64,000 bases of DNA from Alkalimarinus sediminis (GCF_026427595.1 NZ_CP101527.1:1187001-1251000); one strand, 5' to 3'; shown: positions 9,293-19,393, numbered from the stretch's first letter. A program made the numbers and translations. The notes: generated from the sequence alone by a model not told the origin.

Positions 9293-10759
9293 ATGATTAA
9301 TAAAGCGAAGAAATATAAAAAATTAATGGCTGAAGCCCGAGACTATGAAACTTGGAAAGATGCTGCGCTAGAGCTTGATTATCTTGACCGTAATGTAGAA
9401 TGGAAAGAGGCCTTCGCCTCTGATTTATATAATTACGAGCTAATCTATGATCGCCTGACCCAACTTAAAGAGTGCAGTCGCAATAAAAACCATGAGTTAA
9501 TGCTTCGTTGTTTGCGAGAAGGTTTGCATCATGACTTGGGTAACATGGGCAATGCTGAACTCTATAATCGAAGCAATATTGGTACTAAGCACTTAATAGA
9601 AGAGTACATTAATCAAGTTTGTGATTCACTCAACTATATCTGTAACAACGACATCCCAGAGTTAACTGATAAGCAGAAGCTCGATTTTTTTAAAGATACC
9701 CTGTTAAGTTATGGTCGTCCGGCGTTATTGCTTAGTGGCGGTGCCTCACTTGGAATGTTTCATATCGGAGTAATCAAAGCACTATGGGAGCGTGATCTAC
9801 TCCCGCAGGTGGTCGCAGGCTCAAGTGTCGGTTCTATTATGGCGGCGATGTTAGGTACCCATACTGATGCCGAATTACCTGAAATGTTAGACCCAAACCG
9901 CCATAACTTAAAAGCCTGGAAGTGGCTTGGAGTAATGAGCGGGTTAACAGGCAAAGGTTTTATGGATCAAAAACAGCTTGAGAGCTGTTTACGAGCCAAT
10001 ATAGGCGAGTACTCGTTTCAGGAGGCTTATGAAAGAACCGGTAGAAGTATTAATATTACTGTTTCACCTGTTCATGAGCACCAGAAAGAGCGATTGTTGA
10101 GTGGCTTTACCTCCCCCTATTTGTCTGTTTGGAGTGCGAGTTTGGCGTCATGTTCAGTGCCTGGTGTTTTCCCGCCTGTTAAGCTAATGAAAAAAGATGT
10201 CGACGGTAACTTGGTGCCTTATATGTCGCGGTTAAGGTGGGTTGATGGTTCAGTTGTTAGCGATCTGCCAGTTGAACGCTTGATGCACCTATATGATGTT
10301 AACTTTTCAATAGTTAGCCAGACTAACCCCCATATTGTGCCGTTTATGGAGATGAACAAAAAACTGCAGCGTAAAGGCTCACTTTCATTACCCGTCAGGA
10401 TGCTAAAATCTGAAATACAGTTTCACGGTAAAGCCGCTTTTGACTACTTGCGTAACAACGTAGATAACGAGCTGCTCAGGCAGGTGTCTGGCCATATGTA
10501 TTCAATAATGGCGCAGAATTACTATGGTGATGTTACTGTGGCACCGCAGTATTCGCTAAAACACTACCTCAATATTTTAAGAAACCCGTCACCAGAATTT
10601 GTGCAGGAGCTGATATTGCAGGGTGAGAGGGCTACTTGGCCGAAATTGGCGATGATTAGAACCCACGCAAAAATAAGCCAAACCCTAGAAAATTGCATTT
10701 CCAGGCTTAAAATAAAAGCAACGCGTTCTAAAGCTGAGCTAAGAGTTATTGCCAGTTAG
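9293..10759 (+). CDS. DUF3336-patatin phospholipase
   Basis: A 488-aa protein with an N-terminal DUF3336 region (about 1-140) and a patatin lipase domain. The oxyanion loop GGASLG is at 149-154, the nucleophile motif GSSVG at 176-180 (Ser178) and the catalytic aspartate in VDGS at 318, so the Ser-Asp dyad is complete. This architecture is shared with yeast triacylglycerol lipases Tgl3/4/5 and many marine gammaproteobacterial proteins; hydrolysis of triacylglycerol or phospholipid is the expected role. No signal peptide is seen. ATG 9293 has only a weak ribosome site. It stands alone, with gaps of 164 bp before and 349 bp after. It is one of two unrelated patatin genes in the window (the other begins at 41873). 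Confidence 0.9.
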   Translation: MINKAKKYKKLMAEARDYETWKDAALELDYLDRNVEWKEAFASDLYNYELIYDRLTQLKECSRNKNHELMLRCLREGLHHDLGNMGNAELYNRSNIGTKHLIEEYINQVCDSLNYICNNDIPELTDKQKLDFFKDTLLSYGRPALLLSGGASLGMFHIGVIKALWERDLLPQVVAGSSVGSIMAAMLGTHTDAELPEMLDPNRHNLKAWKWLGVMSGLTGKGFMDQKQLESCLRANIGEYSFQEAYERTGRSINITVSPVHEHQKERLLSGFTSPYLSVWSASLASCSVPGVFPPVKLMKKDVDGNLVPYMSRLRWVDGSVVSDLPVERLMHLYDVNFSIVSQTNPHIVPFMEMNKKLQRKGSLSLPVRMLKSEIQFHGKAAFDYLRNNVDNELLRQVSGHMYSIMAQNYYGDVTVAPQYSLKHYLNILRNPSPEFVQELILQGERATWPKLAMIRTHAKISQTLENCISRLKIKATRSKAELRVIAS

Positions 10760-11108
10760 CAGCTCTTCCGAAGAGCCTTCAGGATGCTGAAATATGAGCG
10801 CGTTATGGCTATTGCCAGATAATTAGCGCGTTCCACCAATCTTTTTCAATCACCCCATCTACTAATTCGATTAAACTCGCGAAAATGAGAGTTTTCTTTG
10901 TTGCTTGACCTCGTTATTATGAATGCCATTAAATATTAATGGACCCACCCTTTGTGTGATGATTTTGTCTTAAGGTTGAGATAATTACTATCAATTAGGG
11001 GCATGGTTGCTAAAACAGATATATAATAAGAGCTCTCTTTTTTACGCTTGTTAAGCAAAATTAAGGTCTCGATAATCCACTCTAATAAAATGGCATCTTA
11101 GATTCCCT
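10760..11108. promoter_or_regulatory. intergenic region with gspA promoter candidate
   Basis: No gene is seen in these 349 bp. Just after the patatin stop is the small palindrome GCTCTTC-C-GAAGAGC. A weak terminator-like hairpin (AAACTC/GAGTTT, followed by GTTTTCTTT) is at 10873-10900. A perfect TATAAT at 11022-11027, about 80 bp before gspA, is the best -10 candidate, but its -35 region does not match consensus. Confidence 0.45.
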
Positions 11109-12962
11109 ATGTACCGCGACTATTTCGGTCTGAAAGAGCTTCCTTTTTCGATTGCACCTGACCCTCGCTACCTCTATATGAGTGAGCGGCATAAAGAAGC
11201 ATTGGCACACTTACTTTACGGTGTGTCTGGCCAAGGTGGGTTTGTAGTGTTAACCGGCGAGGTTGGTACCGGCAAAACTACAATTTGCCGATGCTTTCTA
11301 CAGCAAGTGCCTGATAATACCGATGTGGCGTTTATCGTAAATCCGAAGCTGTCGGCTCGAGAGTTGCTCGCTAATATATGCGATGAGTTTGGTATCAAGC
11401 ACCCCAGTGGCGCCTCAATCAAAATTTATAATGACCTTATTAGCCACTATTTATTGCAGGCTCACTCTGAAGGTCGTCATACCGTACTGGTGATAGACGA
11501 AGCGCAAAACCTGAGAATTGATGTGTTAGAACAGCTTCGGCTATTAACCAACCTTGAAACATCTGAGAAAAAGCTCCTGCAGATAATACTGTTGGGGCAG
11601 CCTGAGTTACAGGAGATGCTTGCTCAGCAAGAGTTACGACAACTCGCACAGCGCATCACTGCTCGTTATCATTTGCAAGCACTTAATCGAGAGGAAGTAT
11701 TTGCCTATATCCGCTATAGATTAGCCGTTGCAGGACAAAAACAGGACCTATTTCAAACTTCGGCTATTAAAGCAATCTATCGCAGAAGCGGGGGGATTCC
11801 GAGGTTAATTAATTTGGTCTGCGATAGAGCGCTATTAGGCGCTTACTCTGAAAACGCCACGACTGTATCCTCCCGTAACATCAAACAGGCCTTTAAAGAG
11901 ATCGGGGCAGAAAGCAACACATCTATCTTCTCTAAATTGCCTAACTGGGTGTTAAAAGGTGCGGGGGTCGGCCTGTTACTGGGGGCTGTTCTAATACTAT
12001 TGGTCGCCAGTATTAAAACGTTTATGCCGACTACCGAGTCGCATAATGATGTCGCATCGATGGACGTTGAATCGGGTGCTGAAAACAGTCGTCAATCAAT
12101 TGCTGTAGAGCGAGGTGAGTCTAGTGGGGCTAATGCTGTAGCTATTGATGATAGGTCTAACAGTGCTACGGTAGGTGATACTGCAGATATCGCTAACTGC
12201 GTAGGCAGTGATTGTTCAGATCGTAAGCAGATAGAGACGCCAATTGGTGTTAACGTTGCGTCTATAGCCAACCCCGTTGACCCAAAGGAGCGTTATGGAA
12301 GCCGCTATATGGCGAGCCTCCAGTATATTGCACCGCCTTACAACAATAAATTATCTGCTTTTGAGGCCGTACTCTCTAAGTGGGGTATCACCTATACTGC
12401 GCAAAAAAATAAGCTCGTATGTGAGTTTGCAGAGACCCAAGGGCTGAGTTGCCTTCACAAGCAAGGCAACTGGAGGGGCCTATTACAGATTAACAGGCCG
12501 ACGGTAATGCGTTTAACCAATAAAAAAGGGCAAGAGTTCTTTATTGGTTTGCTTGAGGTGGATGGTGAGTTTGCCAACATCTCGCTTGGTAATAAAACAG
12601 TTTGGACAACATTAGATGCCATAGATCAGCAGTGGTATGGCGACTATTCGGTGATATGGAGTCTTCCACCCTATAAATCCAGAGTTATTAAGCCTGGTAC
12701 GGTTAATGATCCGGAAAAGTGGCTTAGTGGCCAGATTCAAACCGTAAAAGCAACTCACCTAGGCACCTCTGGCACTAAAGGGGTCATTCTACGGGGTGGC
12801 ACAACTTTAGAAGAGAAGGTTAAGTGGTTCCAGCAGTTAGTCGGTTTAACACCTGATGGAATTGCTGGTGCGTTGACACTCATTCACCTGAACAATTTTA
12901 TTAACCCTGGTACTCCTACTTTGATAAAAGAGTCTGCACAAATTGAGTCATCTGGCTCTTAG
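11109..12962 (+). CDS. gspA: GspA/ExeA-like AAA ATPase of type II secretion
   Basis: A 617-aa inner-membrane ATPase. It begins with the family signature MYRDYFGLKELPFSIAPDPR, then Walker A GEVGTGKTT from residue 50 and Walker B VIDEAQ (D130, E131). A single membrane span lies at about 284-303 (GLLLGAVLILLVAS). The periplasmic part is long and low-complexity, and it ends in a peptidoglycan-binding-like domain (KVKWFQQLVGLTPDGIAGALT). In Aeromonas ExeA works with ExeB to insert the secretin GspD through the peptidoglycan. The next gene, gspB, starts 17 bp downstream, so the two form an operon. The rest of the type II secretion machine is not in the window, which is common for gspAB pairs. In this frame ATG 11109 is preceded by an in-frame stop at 11100-11102. 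Confidence 0.9.
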   Translation: MYRDYFGLKELPFSIAPDPRYLYMSERHKEALAHLLYGVSGQGGFVVLTGEVGTGKTTICRCFLQQVPDNTDVAFIVNPKLSARELLANICDEFGIKHPSGASIKIYNDLISHYLLQAHSEGRHTVLVIDEAQNLRIDVLEQLRLLTNLETSEKKLLQIILLGQPELQEMLAQQELRQLAQRITARYHLQALNREEVFAYIRYRLAVAGQKQDLFQTSAIKAIYRRSGGIPRLINLVCDRALLGAYSENATTVSSRNIKQAFKEIGAESNTSIFSKLPNWVLKGAGVGLLLGAVLILLVASIKTFMPTTESHNDVASMDVESGAENSRQSIAVERGESSGANAVAIDDRSNSATVGDTADIANCVGSDCSDRKQIETPIGVNVASIANPVDPKERYGSRYMASLQYIAPPYNNKLSAFEAVLSKWGITYTAQKNKLVCEFAETQGLSCLHKQGNWRGLLQINRPTVMRLTNKKGQEFFIGLLEVDGEFANISLGNKTVWTTLDAIDQQWYGDYSVIWSLPPYKSRVIKPGTVNDPEKWLSGQIQTVKATHLGTSGTKGVILRGGTTLEEKVKWFQQLVGLTPDGIAGALTLIHLNNFINPGTPTLIKESAQIESSGS

Positions 12963-12979
12963 TAGAAACGAGATTATAA

Positions 12980-14014
12980 ATGTCATATATTTTAGATGCG
13001 CTGAAAAAGTCTGAAGAAGAGAGACATCAGGGTCAGCTTCCCAACTTGGGAAGTAATTCTGCGCTTATTCATAACGCCAAAAAACGTACCTCTTTGTGGC
13101 CATGGGTCATTGCTCTACTGTTGATGTTGAATGTTTCGTTTATTGGCTTCTGGGTCTTAAATAGTAGCTCTGTTTCCGAAACAGCTAGTGAGCACAACAA
13201 CACTATGCATGATAGTCGGGAGCCTAATCAGGCTCAAATACCTGCAGAGATATCCGACGTGACCCGACAGGACAGTTATACAGAAGCGGTGATGCAAGAC
13301 ATACCACAAGCTGCATTAAAACTCAGCTCTTCGAATCAGGCTAAGGTCGCAAAGATACCAGCAAACCAAACAAAAACAGTAACGGTTGGCACTAATGTAG
13401 AGCCCAAGCAGGCATCAGTGAATTTGCCAACCATCCAACAGCCACCCACTACCTCTACGGTATCGACTCGAATACCTCAGCCTACTTCAGATATCGTAGG
13501 TCGCTCTGGAAAAACAGTCGACACCTCTCAGCCAGAACTGATTGTGCCAGGTGGCGGTTATAAAGCTGACTCACTCCCTAACGAAACGACCATTGTTGAC
13601 GAGGCTCCATTACTTATTACGCCAAAAGGAAAGTCTCGACCGTATACAGGGCCAGCCTATACAGCAGAGGTTGCACCACAAGATGCCTCTCCCATTAGAC
13701 GTGAACAAGGGCAGGCTGTTGAGTCGGACGGCCAAGTAATACAGGTGGGTCGTAGCAGTAGCGCAGTGATTCCGAGGCTACTGGATAAACCCCATGAGTT
13801 TCAGGTGAAAATTCCGGATATGGCCTTTAATAGCCATATCTATACTGATGCGCCAAGCTCAAGAAGGGTGATGATTAACAATATATATTTGAGAGAAGGG
13901 CAAACTTTTTCAGGTATGCGGGTCGAACAAATTACAGAGGAGGGAATTGTTTTGTCTCTCGATAATGAATCGTTCAAAATTGGGGTACTTAGAGATTGGT
14001 ACTCTCCCAGATAG
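12980..14014 (+). CDS. gspB: GspB-like type II secretion assembly protein
   Basis: A 344-aa bitopic inner-membrane protein, partner of the GspA ATPase. It starts with the conserved MSYILDALKKSEEER motif, has one membrane segment at about 39-60 (LWPWVIALLLMLNVSFIGF), then a long Thr/Pro/Gln-rich periplasmic linker. The conserved GspB C-terminal domain follows (VKIPDMAFNSHIYTD...RRVMINNIYLREGQ...VLSLDNESFKIGVLRDW). It is thought to couple GspA to peptidoglycan remodelling and secretin placement. It lies 17 bp after gspA and is followed by a strong hairpin, so this is the end of the operon. The linker is variable in the family and carries no recognisable domain. Confidence 0.9.
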   Translation: MSYILDALKKSEEERHQGQLPNLGSNSALIHNAKKRTSLWPWVIALLLMLNVSFIGFWVLNSSSVSETASEHNNTMHDSREPNQAQIPAEISDVTRQDSYTEAVMQDIPQAALKLSSSNQAKVAKIPANQTKTVTVGTNVEPKQASVNLPTIQQPPTTSTVSTRIPQPTSDIVGRSGKTVDTSQPELIVPGGGYKADSLPNETTIVDEAPLLITPKGKSRPYTGPAYTAEVAPQDASPIRREQGQAVESDGQVIQVGRSSSAVIPRLLDKPHEFQVKIPDMAFNSHIYTDAPSSRRVMINNIYLREGQTFSGMRVEQITEEGIVLSLDNESFKIGVLRDWYSPR

Positions 14015-14032
14015 GTTCGTACTCAATACTTT

Positions 14033-14068
14033 CTCTTTAGCCGTAATCGCATAGGTACGGCTAAAGAG
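14033..14068 (+). terminator. perfect 13-bp stem-loop after gspB
   Basis: CTCTTTAGCCGTA pairs exactly with TACGGCTAAAGAG around a 10-nt loop, 18 bp after the gspB stop. The T run is poor, but the position and stability suggest an operon end. Confidence 0.6.
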
Positions 14069-14115
14069 TTACCACTCTTAACTTAATTATCTGCATCACA
14101 CTTCGTAGAGCTACA

Positions 14116-16284
14116 ATGCTAACAGATGACGTAAAAACCGAAATACAATCGGCATACTCTAAATTCTTATCTCAAAAAGATTACAAGTCCCGCTACGGTC
14201 AACGCCAGATGATCGCTGAGTTTGCACGTTATTTAGGTGGGATAGAGAGCGACTCAAAAGGAACTAGAAAGTCCAAGCATAAAGTATGTGTCGTAGAAGC
14301 TGGTACGGGTACAGGTAAGACACTAGGGTACTGCATATCAGCTATTCCATTAGCGCTTAATCATAACAAAAAATTGATAATCTCAACGGCTACTACCGCA
14401 CTACAGGAGCAGATAGTCTCTAAAGATCTCCCCGACATAGTCAAAAACAGTGGTCTAAAGTTTAAGTTTGCATTAGCAAAAGGGCGGGGCAGATACCTGT
14501 GTTTAAGTAAGCTAGAAGCCCAAATGGCTGACGATGGCTCAGAACAAGAGAGTTTACCTCTGTTTATGATGGATAATGGTCTAGGCTCTCCAGACTACAA
14601 GCCTCTCTACCAGACTATGTTTGCCGCTTATGCAAACCAGCAGTGGGATGGTGATCGGGACAAATGGCCAGATAATATTGAAACTAAAGCGTGGAGCCTG
14701 ATTACTACCGACAATCAGCAATGCTCAAACCGTAGGTGCAGCTATTTTCACAGTTGCAGTTATTATGAGTCTAGAAAATTACTAGAAGATGCCGATGTCG
14801 TGGTTGCCAATCATGACCTTATCCTTGCAGACCTATCTCTTGGTGGAGGCGTTGTATTACCTGCCCCTGATGAGTCTATTTATGTGTTTGATGAAGCGCA
14901 TCACCTAGCCGATAAAGCTCTAGGTCACTTCGCGGTCCACTCGCCCTTAAAAGGCTGCCAGACTTGGCTAAAACAAGCTGCAAAGCTATTTGCAGAGCTG
15001 TTACCTTACATTAAACCTTCGTCTCGATTACGGGCAACCGTTGAAGAAATTAGTACCATAACTCGACCAATACATACTGAGATAGATGACCTCTATCTTA
15101 GAATGGAGCAGTCACTGGATTGGGACTCAAGTGAAGATCGATATGGGCAAAGACCATCACCTACTGGTCAACAACGAGATAACCAAGTGCTCTACCGTTT
15201 CTCGGAAGGGGTGGTTCCTGATGAGTTAAAATCCATTGCATCGGAGTTGCTTAAGCTATTTATTTCGCTCTGCCGACTAGTGGATGAGGTTAATAACGAC
15301 ATTATCCGCTCTATGGATGAAAAATCTGATGCCAGTTTGAGCAAAGAAGATGGAGAACGCTGGTTCCCAGTTATTGGTTCTACCTTATCTCGAGTTCAAT
15401 CCTATCAGGATTTATGGCGTTTCTTTTCTACAGATGATGTGAAGGGACAGCCGCCTTCTGCAAGGTGGGCGCTGAAAAAGATATTTGATAACCATGAAGA
15501 TATCGAGCTTTACGGAAGTCCATTAATGGCGGATAGCCTGCTTTATTCTCGGCTATGGTCTAAATGTTATGCTGCGTTATTAACCTCAGCAACACTCACC
15601 TCGTTAGGCAATTTTAATCGTTTAACCAATAAGTCTGGTTTACCTGATGATAGCGTCTATCTATCTGTCACGAGTCCTTTTAACTATAGTGAAGTAGCCA
15701 CATTACGCCTGCCCTCCATGAAGTCTGACCCAGGTAATAGTGCGGCGCATACAGAAGAGTTGATTGAGCTGTTTCCCGATTTTATTAAAGAGCAACAAGG
15801 AACACTTGCTCTGTTTAGCTCCAGGAAGCAGATGAATGATGTATTAGCAGGTTTGCCAGAAGAACTGCGTGCTCAGACGATTACCCAGGATGATATGAGT
15901 AAACAAGAGGTGATAAAAGAGCATAAACGAAAAATAGATGATGGCGACACTAGCATCATTTTCGGCTTGGCATCCTTTGCGGAAGGAATTGATCTGCCAG
16001 GAGAGTATCTAACTAATGTTCTTATCGCAAAAATACCGTTTGCAGTACCCAATGATCCTATCGAAGCCGGGTTGAGCGAGTGGATTGAGTCAAGAGGCGG
16101 AAACCCGTTTATGGAGATAACGGTACCCGAAGCATCAACAAAGTTAATCCAAGCCTGTGGCCGTTTATTGAGGTCAGAAGGAGACTATGGACAGGTGACG
16201 CTGTTTGACAGTCGATTAGTGACTCGCCGATATGGCAAAATGATATTAGATTCGCTTCCTCCTTTTCAGCGTAAATACGAATAG
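14116..16284 (+). CDS. dinG: ATP-dependent DNA helicase DinG
   Basis: A 722-aa superfamily-2 XPD-like 5'-3' DNA helicase that unwinds R-loops, D-loops and other structures during replication and repair. Walker A EAGTGTGKT is at 61-69 and the DEAH box at 259-262. Four-cysteine [4Fe-4S] ligands are present: RYLCLSK, then CSNRRCSYFHSC. The late motifs GLASFAEGIDLPG and QACGRLLRS match DinG rather than the paralogue YoaA, and the length is close to E. coli DinG (716). The start ATG 14116 has only a modest ribosome site. No LexA box was recognised upstream. It is a single-gene unit between the gspAB operon and the convergent LuxR gene. Confidence 0.9.
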   Translation: MLTDDVKTEIQSAYSKFLSQKDYKSRYGQRQMIAEFARYLGGIESDSKGTRKSKHKVCVVEAGTGTGKTLGYCISAIPLALNHNKKLIISTATTALQEQIVSKDLPDIVKNSGLKFKFALAKGRGRYLCLSKLEAQMADDGSEQESLPLFMMDNGLGSPDYKPLYQTMFAAYANQQWDGDRDKWPDNIETKAWSLITTDNQQCSNRRCSYFHSCSYYESRKLLEDADVVVANHDLILADLSLGGGVVLPAPDESIYVFDEAHHLADKALGHFAVHSPLKGCQTWLKQAAKLFAELLPYIKPSSRLRATVEEISTITRPIHTEIDDLYLRMEQSLDWDSSEDRYGQRPSPTGQQRDNQVLYRFSEGVVPDELKSIASELLKLFISLCRLVDEVNNDIIRSMDEKSDASLSKEDGERWFPVIGSTLSRVQSYQDLWRFFSTDDVKGQPPSARWALKKIFDNHEDIELYGSPLMADSLLYSRLWSKCYAALLTSATLTSLGNFNRLTNKSGLPDDSVYLSVTSPFNYSEVATLRLPSMKSDPGNSAAHTEELIELFPDFIKEQQGTLALFSSRKQMNDVLAGLPEELRAQTITQDDMSKQEVIKEHKRKIDDGDTSIIFGLASFAEGIDLPGEYLTNVLIAKIPFAVPNDPIEAGLSEWIESRGGNPFMEITVPEASTKLIQACGRLLRSEGDYGQVTLFDSRLVTRRYGKMILDSLPPFQRKYE

Positions 16285-16449
16285 CAATACAGTGATTAGC
16301 CCTAATTAGACCCTTCAGATGCATGTCTCGCTTATGGGCTTAATGACAAGAGGGCTTAGTTGTCAGTAATAAGAGAAAAAAGGTGCTAATGCTGATTAGT
16401 AAGCAAGATGGGGTTAGGTGAGCTTTTGTCTACTGTGTAGCGGGTGGGC

Positions 16450-16483
16450 AAAAAAAACGGTAACAATCAATCGACTGCTACCG
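16450..16483 (-). terminator. minus-strand terminator (LuxR gene side)
   Basis: Read on the minus strand, an 8-bp stem (CGGTAGCA/TGTTACCG, one G:U pair) is followed directly by eight T residues. It is about 200 bp beyond the stop of the LuxR-type gene, which would then have a long 3' untranslated region. Confidence 0.65.
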
Positions 16484-16563
16484 CTTGTCATGTGAGCCTG
16501 AATATAAGGTCTCAATATATTTAGCATTTGATTAAACTGTACAAATGCTTAGCTGATAAGGAA

Positions 16564-16586
16564 AACACAAGGCCTGAATTTGTGTT
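16564..16586. terminator. hairpin between convergent genes
   Basis: AACACAA pairs with TTGTGTT. It is flanked by short T-rich tails on both strands (CTTTTC on the plus strand, TTTTCC on the minus strand), so it could act in either direction. Stem strength is modest. Confidence 0.45.
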
Positions 16587-16681
16587 CTTTTCAACTCAAT
16601 TCATCATGGTTCTATAATAGGGCGTAGGGGGGCGTAGTGTAATCGTCCAAAGGGCGTAAATTGAACATTTGTACTGACAAT

Positions 16682-19393
16682 TTATAGCAATCCATACTCC
16701 CTAGCTTTCGCAAGGGCTTCGGTACGGCTTTTAGCGCCTATTTTTCCGTAGATGTTTCGGATATGGGCTTTAACGGTTGCAGGGGCTAAGAATAACTGGC
16801 TTGCGATGACTTTGTTGGCTAAGCCTTCATTTATTAGCGTGAGTACTTCTTGTTCCCGTTGGCTAAGTGGTTCTTGCAGCGTGCTTTCACTTTTCGGAAG
16901 TTCTGGGTTGTTTTCTTTCTTAGGCTTGCTCTCTTGTGTAGTTATCTCTAGTGCTTGATTAAGCTCATTTCTAAAAGAGTCGGGTATGCTAATACTGTCT
17001 GCAAGTATTACTAAGTCTCTAACCGAGCTGCCTTCATCAGAAAAAACACGGATCACTCCCTCTTTTGAAGCAAGAACCATCGCTTCGGTAATAGCGTGTC
17101 GAGACTGCTCAATATTGTTCAGTTTTGAATAGGCTACAGCTTGTAGAATCCATACCTCAATCAAATGTTTTATATGCTGATCTTTTGTTGCCTGCTCATA
17201 AACGTTTGAGAGTAAACTAATAGCCTTTTGATATTGTGACTGAGAAATCAAAACCCGAGCCACCGTAATATCTTGCTGCTCTTTATTAATCTGAGAAACA
17301 GAATCTTCTGTGCCTTGTATAGATTGAGCCCAATGTTCGGCTTTTTGATTCTCGCCTAAAGCGAGATAGCACCTAACTTTTAATGACTCAAGAGATGGTG
17401 GCTCAAACATCAGTGAGTCTTGTTTGTGCTCATATACGTTGATAGCATCATCTAACCAAGTAATTGCAGAAGTGTAGTCGCCGATTGAAAAATCCATATG
17501 CGCACGTACATACTGGATTAGTATATGCTGACCAGGCTCTGTACCCGCTTCTAGGTGTTTTAGAAGTGGGTTGATATAAGACTCTGCAGTAGTGAATTGA
17601 TTTTTCTCACGATATATCTGGGCGAGCGCGCAGTTCTGCCAGCAAGAGATCAGTTTTGGCTGAGATGGGTCGTGATAGCTATCTATCCAAAGTTGATTGC
17701 TGGTACATAGCTCTCTTGCTAAATCTAGTTCGCCTTGATAGTACAAAATCCAACCAAGAAGACCTGCGCTTGTGAGTACGGTCGAAAAACGCTTTTCCTT
17801 TTTTCCGTACTCTATTGAGGCCTGAAGTGCAGACCTAGCAGAAGATAGGTCCCCTTGAGCGAAGCAATCCATACCCAAGCCATAGTAAGTCACGGACTTT
17901 AGGGGCATATTGGAGTGATCCAGGTCATCCAGAACTTGTTTGGTCAGGTTGGTTGCTTGCGTTAAGTCACTTTGAGAGCGGGCTAAATAAGAGCGGATAA
18001 GCGATATTTCACTGTGTAAAGCTAGCGCATCTTGTGCTTCTGGGTGTGAATCACAGACCCTCTTATCAAGAATATCTTCAAGCCGCTCAAGGAGTGGTAA
18101 TGTTGTATCGACCTTATTACCAAAGAAAAGCGCCCATACTTTTAACATAATAAGTCTTGGATGCTCGTCTAGCGTGTCGTCTGATAAAAAAGAAAGCCAC
18201 TCGAGTACGGGTAGGTGGTGCCCTTGGTGTATCAGGTTATTGCCGTGTTCTTCGAGAGCCTTAGCAAGCCAAGCCCAATCTTTTAATTGAATAAGTTGGT
18301 TGATGGCCTCGTGCAGCTGTCCTTGTTCAAGCAGCCAGTTGATAGCTCTCTCTTGGTAAACAGTTAAGTCTTTTGGGTTGTTTTGTTTCAAGCGTTGAAG
18401 AAGTGACTCTCTGAAAAGGTCGTGATAACGAAACCAGTCATTATGCGTGTCTAGTGGGATGATAAATAGGTTTATTCGATTAAGTTGCTCTAGATACTCC
18501 TGACTATCCTCACACTCTCTAACCGCATTACACAGCTCAGCATTTAACCTAATTAAACACGACGTCTGGAGCAGAAAAGATTTGATATCATCCGGTTGTG
18601 AGTCAAGAATTTCACTCAGTACATAATCACTGATTAACTTGTGCTCACCTGAATAGTGACTGAAAACATCGTTACTAGAGGCTGCTGTTGGGTTACCCTG
18701 AGTTGATATGGCGGCTAGCTGCATCGCCGCAACCCATCCCTCTGACTTTTCTCTGGCTAGGGCGATATCTTCGTCAGAAAGATTCAAGTTCATGTATTCG
18801 TTAAAAAACAACCTACTTTCATCAATCGAGAAGGCAAGGTCATGAGCGTGGATCTCATCAACAATATTCTTAACCCTCCAGCGGGCTATAGGTAAAGCAG
18901 GTTCTACCCGGCTCGTGATGATCACTTGTATGGTTTGCGGCAGATAGTCAACTAGAAACGTAAATGACTGATGAATATCATGATTTGTAATTCGGTGGTA
19001 GTCGTCAAGTATGAGGTATACGGGCGTATCGTTAGAAATTGTGCATAGTTCGTTTACGAGTGCTGTAACCACTGCCTCAATTGGAACCTCTTTGTCGCCA
19101 AGTAATTTTAGAGATTCGTTGCCTATTGAGTCGAAGGCATTATTGAACGTACCAATAATATATTGCCAAAAGCGCCGTGTATCATTATCTGGCTCATCAA
19201 GAGATAGCCAGCAGCAGCTGTTTGTGTGGCTATGCATCCATTGAGTCACGAGGGTGGTTTTGCCATAGCCTGCGGGCGCTACAATTGTTGTTAATTTGCG
19301 CCCATGACGGTCTTCTAACCGGCTAAGAAGTCGATTTCGATCAATGCTCTTTGGGTTATAAGCAGGCGCTAAGAATTTAGTCTTTAACAGCAT
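16682..19393 (-). CDS. MalT-type (LAL) LuxR family transcriptional activator
   Basis: A 903-aa large ATP-binding LuxR regulator. The N-terminus LLKTKFLAPAYNPKSIDRNRL is the family signature. Walker A APAGYGKTTLV is at about 39-49 and Walker B VYLILDDYH at about 128-136. A STAND NTPase region and a long TPR-like helical region (about 350-800) follow, and the protein ends in a GerE/LuxR helix-turn-helix (LSQREQEVLTLINEGL...ATVKAHIRNIYGKIG). Such proteins bind an inducer and ATP, oligomerise and activate transcription; MalT (maltose) and AlkS (alkanes) are known members. No catabolic operon lies next to it, so the inducer and targets cannot be deduced. The TSUP gene is 143 bp upstream on the same strand and might be co-transcribed. 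Confidence 0.88.
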   Translation of the reverse strand: MLLKTKFLAPAYNPKSIDRNRLLSRLEDRHGRKLTTIVAPAGYGKTTLVTQWMHSHTNSCCWLSLDEPDNDTRRFWQYIIGTFNNAFDSIGNESLKLLGDKEVPIEAVVTALVNELCTISNDTPVYLILDDYHRITNHDIHQSFTFLVDYLPQTIQVIITSRVEPALPIARWRVKNIVDEIHAHDLAFSIDESRLFFNEYMNLNLSDEDIALAREKSEGWVAAMQLAAISTQGNPTAASSNDVFSHYSGEHKLISDYVLSEILDSQPDDIKSFLLQTSCLIRLNAELCNAVRECEDSQEYLEQLNRINLFIIPLDTHNDWFRYHDLFRESLLQRLKQNNPKDLTVYQERAINWLLEQGQLHEAINQLIQLKDWAWLAKALEEHGNNLIHQGHHLPVLEWLSFLSDDTLDEHPRLIMLKVWALFFGNKVDTTLPLLERLEDILDKRVCDSHPEAQDALALHSEISLIRSYLARSQSDLTQATNLTKQVLDDLDHSNMPLKSVTYYGLGMDCFAQGDLSSARSALQASIEYGKKEKRFSTVLTSAGLLGWILYYQGELDLARELCTSNQLWIDSYHDPSQPKLISCWQNCALAQIYREKNQFTTAESYINPLLKHLEAGTEPGQHILIQYVRAHMDFSIGDYTSAITWLDDAINVYEHKQDSLMFEPPSLESLKVRCYLALGENQKAEHWAQSIQGTEDSVSQINKEQQDITVARVLISQSQYQKAISLLSNVYEQATKDQHIKHLIEVWILQAVAYSKLNNIEQSRHAITEAMVLASKEGVIRVFSDEGSSVRDLVILADSISIPDSFRNELNQALEITTQESKPKKENNPELPKSESTLQEPLSQREQEVLTLINEGLANKVIASQLFLAPATVKAHIRNIYGKIGAKSRTEALAKAREYGLL

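Larger units (their letters stand above)
16285..16681. other. convergent intergenic gap, dinG / LuxR gene
   Basis: This 397-bp non-coding spacer lies between convergent genes. Besides the two hairpins listed separately it carries a local echo, GGGCGTAG/GGGGCGTAG/GGGCGTAA, at about 16620-16665, near the end of the LuxR gene. No coding frame of interest was seen. Confidence 0.5.

Noticed and set aside
10757-10775. GCTCTTC-C-GAAGAGC palindrome after the patatin gene, similar to one near 25600
   Set aside because: Too short, with no T run and only two partial occurrences; not supported as a terminator or repeat family.
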